Shown here: piece by piece, positions 6,857-15,368 of the stretch
Position numbering within the stretch: position 1 is the first letter of the stretch
Layout of the letters: each line of letters starts with the position of its first letter
Assembly: GCF_037055275.1 (NCBI RefSeq)
Contig: NZ_CP146343.1
Coordinates: 4,586,001-4,650,000 of the forward strand
Origin: Pseudomonas sp. ML2-2023-3
GTDB lineage: Bacteria > Pseudomonadota > Gammaproteobacteria > Pseudomonadales > Pseudomonadaceae
Length of the DNA stretch: 64,000 bases
Reading direction: 5' to 3'
Notes under the pieces: model-generated
Seen by the model: only the letters and a program-made list of their open reading frames with translations
Told to the model about the DNA's origin: nothing
Databases searched by the model: none
Made by a program: the position numbers and the translations under genes

Positions 6857-9730
6857 ATGCAAACCGATACAACTCGCGAGAACTCGCAGGGTTCCGATTC
6901 AAATCTGGATCTGTCTGCGACCGCGCCAGGCCAACTGCGCGTGATCAAACGTAACGGGGCTGTGGTTCCTTACACCGATGACAAGATCACCGTTGCCATC
7001 ACCAAGGCGTTTCTCGCAGTTGAGGGCGGCAACGCTGCTGCCTCGTCCCGCATTCACGACACTGTTGCGCGCCTGACCGAACAAGTCACCGCGACCTTCA
7101 AGCGTCGCATGCCATCGGGTGGCACCATCCACATCGAAGAAATCCAGGACCAGGTTGAACTGGCCCTGATGCGCGCCGGCGAGCAAAAAGTGGCTCGCGA
7201 CTATGTGATCTACCGTGACGCCCGCTCCAAGGAACGCGCCATCCGCGCTCCGGCCCAAGACGCCGTGAATGCTCACCCGTCGATCCGCATCACCCTTGCC
7301 GACGGTACTTTTGCACCCCTGGACATGGGCCGCCTGAACACCATCGTCACCGAGGCCTGCGAAGGTCTGGAAGAAGTTGACGGCGACCTGATCCAGCGCG
7401 AAACCCTGAAAAACCTCTACGACGGCGTAGCGCTGAGCGACGTCAACACCGCCCTGGTGATGACCGCCCGCACCCTGGTAGAGCGCGAGCCCAACTACTC
7501 GTTCGTGACCGCTCGCCTGCTGATGGACACCCTGCGTGCCGAAGGCCTGAGCTTCCTGAAAGTAGCTGACAGCGCCACCCACCACGAGATGGCTGACCTG
7601 TACGCCAAGGCCCTGCCTGCCTACATCGCCAAGGGTATCGAGTTCGACCTGCTGAACCCTGTGCTGGCCACCTTCGACCTGGAAAAACTGGGCAAGGCGA
7701 TCAACCACGAGCGCGATCAGCAGTTCACCTACCTGGGCCTGCAAACCCTGTACGACCGTTACTTCATCCACCACGATGGCGTGCGTTTCGAACTGCCGCA
7801 GATCTTCTTCATGCGCGTGGCCATGGGCCTGGCAATCGAAGAGAAGCAAAAAGAAGACCGCGCCATCGAGTTCTACAACTTGCTGTCGTCCTTCGACTAC
7901 ATGTCGTCGACTCCGACCCTGTTCAACGCCGGTACCCAGCGTCCGCAGCTGTCCAGCTGCTACCTGACCACCGTGCCGGATGACCTGTCGGGCATTTACC
8001 ACGCGATTCACGACAACGCCATGTTGTCCAAATTCGCCGGTGGCCTGGGCAACGACTGGACGCCAGTACGTGCACTGGGTTCGTGGATCAAGGGCACCAA
8101 CGGCAAATCCCAGGGCGTGGTTCCGTTCCTCAAGGTCGTGAACGACACCGCTGTGGCCGTTAACCAGGGTGGCAAGCGCAAAGGCGCTGTGTGTGCCTAC
8201 CTGGAAACCTGGCACATGGACATCGAAGAGTTCATCGAGCTGCGCAAGAACACCGGTGATGATCGTCGTCGTACCCACGACATGAACACCGCCAACTGGA
8301 TCCCTGACCTGTTCATGAAGCGTGTCTTCGATGACGGCCCGTGGACCCTGTTCTCGCCATCCGAAGTACCGGACCTGCACGACCTGACCGGCAAGGCCTT
8401 CGAAGAGCGTTACGAGTACTACGAAGCGCTGTCCCAGTACCCGGGCAAGATCAAGCTGTTCAAGACCATCCAGGCCAAAGACCTGTGGCGCAAAATGCTG
8501 TCCATGCTGTTTGAAACCGGCCACCCGTGGCTGACGTTCAAAGACCCGTGCAACCTGCGCAGCCCGCAGCAGCACGTGGGCGTGGTCCACAGCTCGAACC
8601 TGTGCACCGAGATCACCTTGAACACCAACAAGGACGAAATCGCCGTTTGCAACCTGGGCTCGATCAACCTGCCGAACCACATCGTCAACGGCAAGCTGGA
8701 CACCGACAAGCTCAAGCGCACCATCGACGTAGCCGTTCGCATGCTCGATAACGTGATCGACATCAACTACTACTCGGTGCCGCAAGCACGCAACTCGAAC
8801 CTCAAGCACCGTCCAGTGGGTCTGGGGATCATGGGCTTCCAGGACGCTCTGTACCTGCAGCACATTCCGTACGCTTCGCAAGCAGCCGTGGAATTTGCAG
8901 ACAAGTCGATGGAAGCGGTCAGCTACTACGCAATCCAGGCTTCTTGCGACCTGGCAGACGAGCGCGGCGCTTACGAGACGTTCCAGGGTTCGCTGTGGTC
9001 CAAAGGCATCCTGCCCCTGGACTCGCAACAGATCCTGATCGAGCAGCGTGGCCAGAAGTACATCGACGTTGACCTGAACGAATCCCTGGACTGGGCACCG
9101 GTTCGTGCCCGTGTACAAAAAGGCATTCGTAACTCCAACATCATGGCCATCGCACCGACCGCCACCATCGCCAACATCACTGGCGTATCGCAGTCGATCG
9201 AACCGACCTACCAGAACCTCTACGTGAAATCGAACCTCTCGGGCGAATTCACCGTGATCAACCCGTACCTGGTTCGCGACCTCAAGGCGCGCGATCTGTG
9301 GGACTCGGTCATGATCAACGACCTGAAGTACTACGACGGTTCCGTGCAGCAGATCGAACGCATCCCGCAAGAGCTCAAAGAGCTGTATGCCACCGCGTTT
9401 GAAGTCGATACCAAGTGGATCGTTGACGCCGCCAGCCGCCGTCAGAAGTGGATCGACCAGGCTCAGTCGCTGAACCTGTACATCGCTGGCGCTTCGGGCA
9501 AGAAGCTGGACGTGACCTACCGCATGGCCTGGTACCGTGGTCTGAAAACCACTTACTACCTCCGTGCCCTGGCCGCGACCAGCACCGAGAAGTCCACCGT
9601 CAACACGGGCAAGCTCAACGCCGTGTCGAACGGCAACAACAGCGAAGACGTCGCTGCAGCCCCTGCCGGTCCAGCACCGGTACCAAAGGCTTGCGCGATT
9701 GACGAGCCGGATTGCGAAGCTTGCCAATAA
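6857..9730 (+). CDS. nrdA: Ribonucleoside-diphosphate reductase, alpha subunit (class Ia)
   Basis: 957 residues from ATG 6857 (MQTDTTRENSQG), with GGAGAC upstream; the frame stays open to 6701 but that extension has no ribosome binding site and does not look like NrdA. Two ATP-cone domains occupy about residues 30-115 (RVIKRNGAVVPYTDDKI) and 140-225 (IRITLADGTFAPLDMGRLN); tandem cones are known in Pseudomonas NrdA and give dATP inhibition through tetramers. The catalytic domain has TPTLFNAG...SSCYL and NLCTEI (Cys583, Glu585; thiyl radical site), PTATIANITG, and a C-terminal redox pair in DCEACQ. It reduces NDPs to dNDPs together with NrdB. It is followed by a strong terminator; nrdB is not adjacent. 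Confidence 0.97.
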   Translation: MQTDTTRENSQGSDSNLDLSATAPGQLRVIKRNGAVVPYTDDKITVAITKAFLAVEGGNAAASSRIHDTVARLTEQVTATFKRRMPSGGTIHIEEIQDQVELALMRAGEQKVARDYVIYRDARSKERAIRAPAQDAVNAHPSIRITLADGTFAPLDMGRLNTIVTEACEGLEEVDGDLIQRETLKNLYDGVALSDVNTALVMTARTLVEREPNYSFVTARLLMDTLRAEGLSFLKVADSATHHEMADLYAKALPAYIAKGIEFDLLNPVLATFDLEKLGKAINHERDQQFTYLGLQTLYDRYFIHHDGVRFELPQIFFMRVAMGLAIEEKQKEDRAIEFYNLLSSFDYMSSTPTLFNAGTQRPQLSSCYLTTVPDDLSGIYHAIHDNAMLSKFAGGLGNDWTPVRALGSWIKGTNGKSQGVVPFLKVVNDTAVAVNQGGKRKGAVCAYLETWHMDIEEFIELRKNTGDDRRRTHDMNTANWIPDLFMKRVFDDGPWTLFSPSEVPDLHDLTGKAFEERYEYYEALSQYPGKIKLFKTIQAKDLWRKMLSMLFETGHPWLTFKDPCNLRSPQQHVGVVHSSNLCTEITLNTNKDEIAVCNLGSINLPNHIVNGKLDTDKLKRTIDVAVRMLDNVIDINYYSVPQARNSNLKHRPVGLGIMGFQDALYLQHIPYASQAAVEFADKSMEAVSYYAIQASCDLADERGAYETFQGSLWSKGILPLDSQQILIEQRGQKYIDVDLNESLDWAPVRARVQKGIRNSNIMAIAPTATIANITGVSQSIEPTYQNLYVKSNLSGEFTVINPYLVRDLKARDLWDSVMINDLKYYDGSVQQIERIPQELKELYATAFEVDTKWIVDAASRRQKWIDQAQSLNLYIAGASGKKLDVTYRMAWYRGLKTTYYLRALAATSTEKSTVNTGKLNAVSNGNNSEDVAAAPAGPAPVPKACAIDEPDCEACQ

Positions 9731-9763
9731 GCTGAGCGGGCAGGCGGGTCAAACCGCCTGACC

Positions 9764-9818
9764 AAAAACCCCCGTTAAACCCTGGTAACAGTTGGGTTTA
9801 ACGGGGGTTTTGTTTTTT
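9764..9818 (+). terminator. Strong rho-independent terminator after nrdA
   Basis: A perfect stem of about 17 bp (AAACCCCCGTTAAACCC / GGGTTTAACGGGGGTTT) with a 12-base loop, followed by TTGTTTTTT. It begins 34 bases after the nrdA stop and isolates nrdA as a single-gene unit. Confidence 0.93.
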
Positions 9819-9900
9819 GCGCGATTAAACGACGGGAATCCCCTGCCTGCCTCGTCAGCGACTACATTGCAGGTTGCAGAATTCAACAACAGGACGCCCC

Positions 9901-11136
9901 ATGAACATCATCAATGCCACGTTGCGTAAAACACCCGGCCTGTTCACGGTCAGTTGCGAAGGCGAGCGCATCGGCGCCATCACGTTGCAGCAAGGCACTG
10001 TGCCCGTGCAAAACGGTGATATCGATGCCCGCGACCAACTGTTAATCGCCCCTCTGGTTGAACCCCATATCCATCTGGATGCAGCCCTGACCGCGGGCCA
10101 GCCCGAGTGGAATGTGAGCGGCACCCTGTTCGAAGGCATCGAGCGCTGGGCACAGCGCAAGGAAACCATCACCCACGAAGATACCAAGCAGCGTGCCCAC
10201 ACCACTCTGCGCATGCTGGCCGAGCATGGCATTCAGCACGTGCGCACCCATGTCGATGTGACCGATCCAACCCTGGCCGCACTGCGGGCGATGATTGAAG
10301 TGCGCGAAGAGGCCCGGCATCTGGTTGACCTGCAAATCGTTGCGTTTCCGCAGGAAGGTATCGAGTCGTACGCCGCAGGGCGCGCGCTGATGACCCTGGC
10401 CGTGGAGTTGGGCGCTGATGTGGTCGGCGGCATTCCGCACTTTGAAAACACCCGGGAGCAAGGGGTCAGTTCAATCAAATTCTTGATGGACCTGGCCGAG
10501 CGCACCGGCTGCCTGGTGGATGTGCACTGCGACGAAACCGACGATCCCCATTCGCGCTTTCTTGAAGTGCTGGCCGAAGAGGCCCGCGTACGCGGTATGG
10601 GCAGCCGGGTAACCGCCAGCCACACCACGGCCATGGGCTCTTACGACAACGCCTACTGCTCGAAACTGTTCCGCCTGCTCAAGGCTTCGGGCATCAACTT
10701 CGTCTCGTGCCCGACCGAAAGCATCCACTTGCAGGGCCGCTTCGACAGCTTCCCTAAACGTCGCGGCGTGACACGGGTTGGCGAACTGGATCGGGCCGGG
10801 ATGAACGTGTGCTTCGGCCAGGACTCGATCAAGGACCCTTGGTATCCATTGGGCAACGGCAACATCCTGCGGGTGCTGGATGCCGGCTTGCATATCTGCC
10901 ACATGATGGGCTTTGAAGACCTGGCGCGCTGCCTGGATCTGGTCACTGACAACAGCGCACGCACCCTCGACCTGGGCGAGCGGTACGGCATTGCGGTGGG
11001 CCGTCCGGCAAATCTGCTGGTGCTGGATGCCGAGAACGACTACGAAGCGGTGCGCCGCCAGGCCAAGGCGCGGGTCTCGATTCGTGGAGGCAAGGTACTG
11101 ATGACCCGAGTGCCGGAGCGGGTTGAGTTCACCTGA
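9901..11136 (+). CDS. codA: Cytosine deaminase (CodA-like amidohydrolase)
   Basis: 411 residues from ATG 9901 (ACAGGA about 8 bases upstream). Metal-binding and catalytic motifs of the CodA group are all visible: H56-I-H58 in EPHIHLD, H209 in DVHCDETDD, H241 in SHTTAMGSYD, and D308 in GQDSIKDPWYPLGNGN. It hydrolyses cytosine to uracil and ammonia in the cytosol; relatives also act on isoguanine or creatinine. E. coli CodA has GHDDVFDPW where this protein has GQDSIKDPW, so specificity may differ. There is no codB permease beside it. Function is inferred from motifs. Confidence 0.85.
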   Translation: MNIINATLRKTPGLFTVSCEGERIGAITLQQGTVPVQNGDIDARDQLLIAPLVEPHIHLDAALTAGQPEWNVSGTLFEGIERWAQRKETITHEDTKQRAHTTLRMLAEHGIQHVRTHVDVTDPTLAALRAMIEVREEARHLVDLQIVAFPQEGIESYAAGRALMTLAVELGADVVGGIPHFENTREQGVSSIKFLMDLAERTGCLVDVHCDETDDPHSRFLEVLAEEARVRGMGSRVTASHTTAMGSYDNAYCSKLFRLLKASGINFVSCPTESIHLQGRFDSFPKRRGVTRVGELDRAGMNVCFGQDSIKDPWYPLGNGNILRVLDAGLHICHMMGFEDLARCLDLVTDNSARTLDLGERYGIAVGRPANLLVLDAENDYEAVRRQAKARVSIRGGKVLMTRVPERVEFT

Positions 11137-11151
11137 ACCTGCGCGCTTTGG

Positions 11152-11236
11152 GTAGGAGCTGGCTTTCCTGCGATGCTGACAACGCGGTCACTTGCCAGAC
11201 CGCGCTGCTGCTATCGCGAGCAAGCCCGCTCCCACA
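11152..11236. repeat. REP pair, GAGCAAGCCCGCTCCCAC family (left arm degenerate)
   Basis: The right arm TCGCGAGCAAGCCCGCTCCC (11214-11233) is a full match to the family; the left arm (GTAGGAGCTGGCTTTCCTGC) has drifted. It lies between the convergent ends of codA and flgE. Confidence 0.75.
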
Positions 11237-11269
11237 ATGGTGACGGGCATACCCTCCCGCGACCCGCCA

Positions 11270-12589
11270 TTACGTCATCTGAATAATGGTCTGCATGATG
11301 GTGCTTTGGGTCGAGATGGTTTTGGCGTTGGCCTGGTAGTTGCTCTGCGCCTTGATCAGGTCCACCAGTTCGCTGGTCAGGTTGACGTTGGAGTCTTCCA
11401 GGGAGTTGGACTGGATGGCGCCCAGGCTGCCAATTTTCGGCGCGTCGTAACCGGCCACACCCGAGGAATAGGTTTCTTTCCAGGCGGTGCCACCCACCGG
11501 CTGCAAGCCTTGCTCGTTGGTAAAGCTGGCCAGGGAAATCTGGCCGATGGCGCGGCTCTGGTTGTTGCTGAAGTTGGCGAACATCACGCCCGAACCATCG
11601 ATGGTCAGGTTGTTGATCTGGCCGGTGGCATAGCCGTCCTGGGTGGGCGGGTTACGGGAAGTATCGGTGTTGTACTGGGTGGTTTTGGCCATGTTGATCA
11701 CGATGCCACCCGCTTTGGACGCCGCACCGTTGTCTTTCCATTCGCCATTGATCATGGCGCCCGGCTTCCAGCCACTGACAACCAGGGTGTTTTCAGCCTG
11801 GTCATCAGCCGCGCCTGGCTGCGTCACCTTGGTCAACGCACCGGCCGAATCAAACGCCATGGTTGAAGGCACTGGTGCCGTGGCATTCTCGCCTGTTGGC
11901 AAGGTGCCATCCGGGTTGCGGCCATCGATCAGGGTATAGACGCTCCAGTTGTTGCCACCGGTCTTGACCATGTACTGGTCCATCGGGTGCGCGTTGCCCT
12001 GGGTGTCATAGACCGTGGTGCTGAATTTTTTGGTGTAGCTGGTGGAGACGGTCGGATCGAACGGGACCTTGGCCTGATCGATCGCATCGGCGCTGGAGTT
12101 CAAGTTGATCTCGGACGTGACCGAACCTGTAGGCTTGGGCGCCAGGTTCGAGGTGTCGATACGCAGGTCGGTCAGCACGCCATTGACGATATTGCCGTTG
12201 GCATCCACGCCATAACCCTGCAAGCGCGCAGTGCCATCAGAGCTGGTCACATAACCGTCTTTATCGGACTTGAACGTACCGGCACGGGTGTAGCTCAAGG
12301 AGCCGTTGTCGCTCAGCACGAAGAAGCCGCTGCCCTGAATCCCCATGTCCAGAAGGTTGCCGGTGTTGTTGACTGCACCTTGACCAAAGTTTTGCGAAAC
12401 CGCTGCCAGGTTCACGCCACTGCCGATGGTCTTGCTGCCGATCCCCAGCTTGTTGGCCGAGTAGATGTCGGCAAACTCTGCCCGCGAAGATTTGAAGCCG
12501 GTGGTCGCAGCGTTGGCGATGTTGTTGCCGGTCACGTCGAGCTGCTTGTTCGCCGCATAGAGGCCGCTAAGGCCGATATTGAATGACAT
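11270..12589 (-). CDS. flgE: Flagellar hook protein FlgE
   Basis: 439 residues. The N-terminus MSFNIGLSGLYAANKQLDVTGNNIANAATTG is the conserved flagellar rod/hook signature and the C-terminus (ELVDLIKAQSNYQANAKTISTQSTIMQTIIQ) forms the matching coiled-coil; hook-specific domains lie between. FlgE polymerises into the universal joint outside the cell, exported by the flagellar type III apparatus. Fourth gene of flgBCDE. The usual next genes flgF-flgL do not follow; a REP element and codA on the other strand do. Confidence 0.95.
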   Translation of the reverse strand: MSFNIGLSGLYAANKQLDVTGNNIANAATTGFKSSRAEFADIYSANKLGIGSKTIGSGVNLAAVSQNFGQGAVNNTGNLLDMGIQGSGFFVLSDNGSLSYTRAGTFKSDKDGYVTSSDGTARLQGYGVDANGNIVNGVLTDLRIDTSNLAPKPTGSVTSEINLNSSADAIDQAKVPFDPTVSTSYTKKFSTTVYDTQGNAHPMDQYMVKTGGNNWSVYTLIDGRNPDGTLPTGENATAPVPSTMAFDSAGALTKVTQPGAADDQAENTLVVSGWKPGAMINGEWKDNGAASKAGGIVINMAKTTQYNTDTSRNPPTQDGYATGQINNLTIDGSGVMFANFSNNQSRAIGQISLASFTNEQGLQPVGGTAWKETYSSGVAGYDAPKIGSLGAIQSNSLEDSNVNLTSELVDLIKAQSNYQANAKTISTQSTIMQTIIQMT

Positions 12590-12618
12590 GTTTCTCTCCT
12601 TGAGGCGTATGAGTCGGC

Positions 12619-13344
12619 TTAGAGGCCAATGGTCTGGACTTTGGATATGCCAATGCTGCCCAGGCCTGCGAGGTTGAGCATGATTTCGCCACCGGTCTTG
12701 CTCAGGGTCACGCTGTTAACCGTGGCTGGCAGGTAGGTGGTGAGCGCCGTCGTGCCGGTGTCGGTTTTGCTTGATGCGGTGAAGGTGTACGAGCCCTTGT
12801 CCAGCAGCACGCCTTCGTCGTCCTTGCCATCCCAGGTAAAGCCCGCGTTACCGGCCTTCTGGGTGCCCATGTCGATCGTGCGGACCACTTCACCGTCCGC
12901 ATTGGTAATGCTGATCACGGGATTGGAGTTGGCGTCCTGGACCACCACGGTGCCGTTGAATGGCTTTTCGCTGGCGGGGTCCACATAGGCCTCACCGGTT
13001 TGCACAATCACCGAGCGCCCCACCAGCGACGAGGCCTGCAAGGCTTGCGAAGACTGGAAGTTGCCCGAGAGCGAAGTGACCGTATCGTTGAGCGTGGTGA
13101 TGCCTTCCAGGCTGCTGAACTGGGCCAGTTGCGCGACGAACGCAGTGTTGTCCTGCGGGTCCAGCGGGTTCTGGTTTTTCAGTTGGGTAACCAGCAGTTG
13201 CAGGAACGCATCCTTGCCCAGCGCCGTGTTCCCGGACGCAGCCTTCGAGGCCGCCGCCAGACTGGTATCGGTGGTCTTGGCCTGGGCGGAGTTGGCAAGC
13301 ACCTGGTTAAGGGTCATGCCGCTGGTGGAATCGGTCACACTCAT
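12619..13344 (-). CDS. flgD: Flagellar hook assembly scaffold FlgD
   Basis: 241 residues with the FlgD core (LGKDAFLQLLVTQLKNQNPLDPQDNTAFVAQLAQFSSLEGITTLNDTV). A C-terminal FlgD Ig/Tudor-like region follows (about 140-225, NADGEVVRTIDMG...FTWDGKDDEG). It caps the growing hook so FlgE subunits can add and is discarded later. Lies 29 bases from flgE and 15 bases after flgC. Confidence 0.95.
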   Translation of the reverse strand: MSVTDSTSGMTLNQVLANSAQAKTTDTSLAAASKAASGNTALGKDAFLQLLVTQLKNQNPLDPQDNTAFVAQLAQFSSLEGITTLNDTVTSLSGNFQSSQALQASSLVGRSVIVQTGEAYVDPASEKPFNGTVVVQDANSNPVISITNADGEVVRTIDMGTQKAGNAGFTWDGKDDEGVLLDKGSYTFTASSKTDTGTTALTTYLPATVNSVTLSKTGGEIMLNLAGLGSIGISKVQTIGL

Positions 13345-13359
13345 TTGCGTCGCCCCTTA

Positions 13360-13803
13360 TCACTGACCGAGGGTCAGGACCTTCTGCATCATGGTTTTGG
13401 CGGTATTCATCAGCTCGGCGTTGGTCTGGAACGAACGGCTGGCAGAAATCATGTCAGCCATTTCTTCAACCACATTGACGTTGGGGTAGTACACATAGCC
13501 CTTGGCGTCTGCAGAAGGATGGTTAGGTTCGTAACGGGCCTGAAGCTCGCTTTGGTCCTCAACCACGCCCAGCACCTGCACACCTTGGCCTGCACCGTCC
13601 TGATTCTGGAACAGCGAGTCGCCGGTGGTGCTTTGCGCGCCCTGAAACATAGTGGCAAATACCGGGTGACGAGCACGGTAGGTCTGGTCGATGCTCGAAG
13701 ACACGGTGTCGGCGTTGGCGATGTTGCTGGCCACGGTGTTCAGGCGCGTGGTCTGGGCGCTCATGCCACTACCGGCAATATTGAAAACACTGGATAGAGA
13801 CAT
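13360..13803 (-). CDS. flgC: Flagellar proximal rod protein FlgC
   Basis: 147 residues, the usual length. N-terminal rod motif MSLSSVFNIAGSGMSAQTTRLNTVASNIANADT, the Tyr/Pro-rich middle (GYVYYPNVNVVEEMADMISASRSFQTN) and C-terminal helix MNTAKTMMQKVLTLGQ are diagnostic. It forms part of the periplasmic rod. The gene starts 3 bases after the flgB stop, so translation is probably coupled. Confidence 0.96.
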   Translation of the reverse strand: MSLSSVFNIAGSGMSAQTTRLNTVASNIANADTVSSSIDQTYRARHPVFATMFQGAQSTTGDSLFQNQDGAGQGVQVLGVVEDQSELQARYEPNHPSADAKGYVYYPNVNVVEEMADMISASRSFQTNAELMNTAKTMMQKVLTLGQ

Positions 13804-13806
13804 GGA

Positions 13807-14214
13807 TTACTCCCCACGCAGGGCCGACATCAGCCCTTTGAATTTGCTGTTGAGCAGGGTGAAGCTGGCCTGGAAGTTGACCGCATTCTCTGCGTAGTTC
13901 GATTGCTCCAACTGAGCATCCACGGTGTTCTGGTCGATCGAGGGCTGCATCGGGGTGCGGTACAGCAGCGACTCGTCGCCACTGCTCAGGCCCTGGGCTT
14001 CGATATGGCGAGTGTTGGTCTTGTTCAACGCAAAGGCGCCGTTCTGGTTTTTGTCGCTCTGTGCCGCGAGCACAGAGGCAAAGTCCAGATCCCGAGCCTT
14101 GTAGTTCGGGGTGTCGGCGTTGGCGATGTTGTTGGCCAGTACCTCGGCACGCTGAGCGCGAAAGCCCAGGGCTTGCTCATGGATACCGAGCGCTTTATCG
14201 AAGCTGATGCTCAT
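13807..14214 (-). CDS. flgB: Flagellar proximal rod protein FlgB
   Basis: 135 residues from ATG 14214 (MSISFDKALGIHEQALGFRAQRAEVLANNIANADTPNYKARDLDF). An upstream in-frame start at 14280 would overlap the sigma-54 promoter and is rejected. First gene of flgBCDE, preceded by a near-perfect sigma-54 promoter; in P. aeruginosa this operon is in the middle tier of the hierarchy under RpoN and FleR. Confidence 0.95.
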   Translation of the reverse strand: MSISFDKALGIHEQALGFRAQRAEVLANNIANADTPNYKARDLDFASVLAAQSDKNQNGAFALNKTNTRHIEAQGLSSGDESLLYRTPMQPSIDQNTVDAQLEQSNYAENAVNFQASFTLLNSKFKGLMSALRGE

Positions 14215-14275
14215 GTCGGAAAACCTTTGTGGGCTGACCTGAGAATGTGATTCAGGTTTTACATGACAGGGATAG

Positions 14276-14291
14276 AGCAAACCCCGTGCCA
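14276..14291 (-). promoter_or_regulatory. Sigma-54 promoter of flgBCDE
   Basis: Read on the minus strand the element is TGGCACGGGGTTTGCT, a complete match to the RpoN consensus TGGCAC-N5-TTGCW with -24 GG and -12 GC in register. The start point would fall near 14262, giving a leader of about 48 bases before flgB. Confidence 0.9.
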
Positions 14292-14407
14292 GTTTTTACA
14301 GCCCCGTATTTCAAGGGTTTGCCGGGTTGCGGACAGCGGCAATGCCAGAAAAGCGGCAACGGTTGACCGCTGACTGCCGCTTTTCTGCCGCTTGGAGCAG
14401 GTTTTTT

Positions 14408-14518
14408 GTAGTCGCTGCCGAAGGCTGCGATAAGGGCCGCAGGCCCTTGAAAAGGTTTTGCACTGATCTCGGGAAACGGGTTGCTGCGCAACCCTTCGCA
14501 GCCTGCGGCAGCGACTAC
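14408..14518. repeat. REP pair, GTAGTCGCTGCCG family
   Basis: Left arm GTAGTCGCTGCCGAAGGCTG and right arm CAGCCTGCGGCAGCGACTAC flank two internal hairpins (GGGCCGCAGGCCC; GGGTTGCTGCGCAACCC). It lies between cheR and the flgB promoter, which otherwise make up a 314-base gene-free gap. Confidence 0.88.
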
Positions 14519-14528
14519 GGATAGAGGT

Positions 14529-15356
14529 CTATTTGGCCTGGTAGATGATTCCCGGGCTGCATTGGACCATCTGGTAGTGATCCGGCAAGCCGTTGAGGGC
14601 TTCAGAGGCGCCCAAAAACAAATAGCCACCCGGTTTCAAGGTGCTGTGGATACGCAGCAGAATGTCTTTTTTCACTTCTGCCGAGAAGTAGATCAACACG
14701 TTGCGGCAAAACACGATGTCGAATTTGCCAAACCCTGCGTAACTGTCCAGCAGGTTGAAGGAGCGGAACTCGACCCGATTCTTGATCGGCGTCTTGAGCA
14801 CCCAGCGCCCCGGCCCCTTGGGATCGAAATAGCGCTGCAAGCGTTCTGGCGACAGGCCCCGGCCAATCGCAAGGTTGTCGTATTCGCCGGTTTTACAGGT
14901 ATTGAGCATCTGGGCCGACAGGTCGGTGGCAAAAATCTGCACCCCCGCTTTCAACTGCCCAAGGTTGCTGCGCTCAAACTCGTCAATGGCCATCGACAAC
15001 GAGTACGGCTCCTGCCCCGAAGAACAGGCCGCCGACCAGATTCGCAAACGCTGGCCAGGACTGGCCTTGATTTGCTCGGGCAGCACCTTGTTCTTCAATA
15101 CTTCGAAGGGGTAGGTGTCGCGAAACCACAAGGTTTCGTTGGTGGTCATCGCATCGACCACCAGTTCGCGCAGCCCGCTGCGCGGCTGGCTCTGGATACG
15201 CTGAATCAGCTCGCCCAGGGACTTGATACCTTGCTGCTCCATCAGCTTGTTAAGCCGGCTGGAGACGAGGTACTGCTTGTTTTCACCCAGCAAAATGCCA
15301 CAGGCTTTTTCCAGGAAGACCCGGAACTGTTCAAAATCCAAATTAGCCGTCGACAA
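14529..15356 (-). CDS. cheR: Chemotaxis protein methyltransferase CheR
   Basis: 275 residues, normal for CheR. An N-terminal helical domain (about 1-75) precedes the SAM-binding domain with SAACSSGQEPYSLSM, FATDLSAQMLNTC, FDIVFCRNVLIYF and GGYLFLGASEAL. It methylates glutamates of chemoreceptor signalling domains, setting adaptation opposite CheB. Transcribed after cheV with a 12-base gap. The cheVR pair belongs to the sigma-28 class in P. aeruginosa. Confidence 0.96.
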   Translation of the reverse strand: MSTANLDFEQFRVFLEKACGILLGENKQYLVSSRLNKLMEQQGIKSLGELIQRIQSQPRSGLRELVVDAMTTNETLWFRDTYPFEVLKNKVLPEQIKASPGQRLRIWSAACSSGQEPYSLSMAIDEFERSNLGQLKAGVQIFATDLSAQMLNTCKTGEYDNLAIGRGLSPERLQRYFDPKGPGRWVLKTPIKNRVEFRSFNLLDSYAGFGKFDIVFCRNVLIYFSAEVKKDILLRIHSTLKPGGYLFLGASEALNGLPDHYQMVQCSPGIIYQAK

Positions 15357-15368
15357 ATGTCCTGCCTC

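Noticed and set aside
6899-9727. A 942-codon open frame antisense to nrdA
   Set aside because: It mirrors nrdA codon bias, has no ribosome binding site and no recognisable domain; nrdA is certain.
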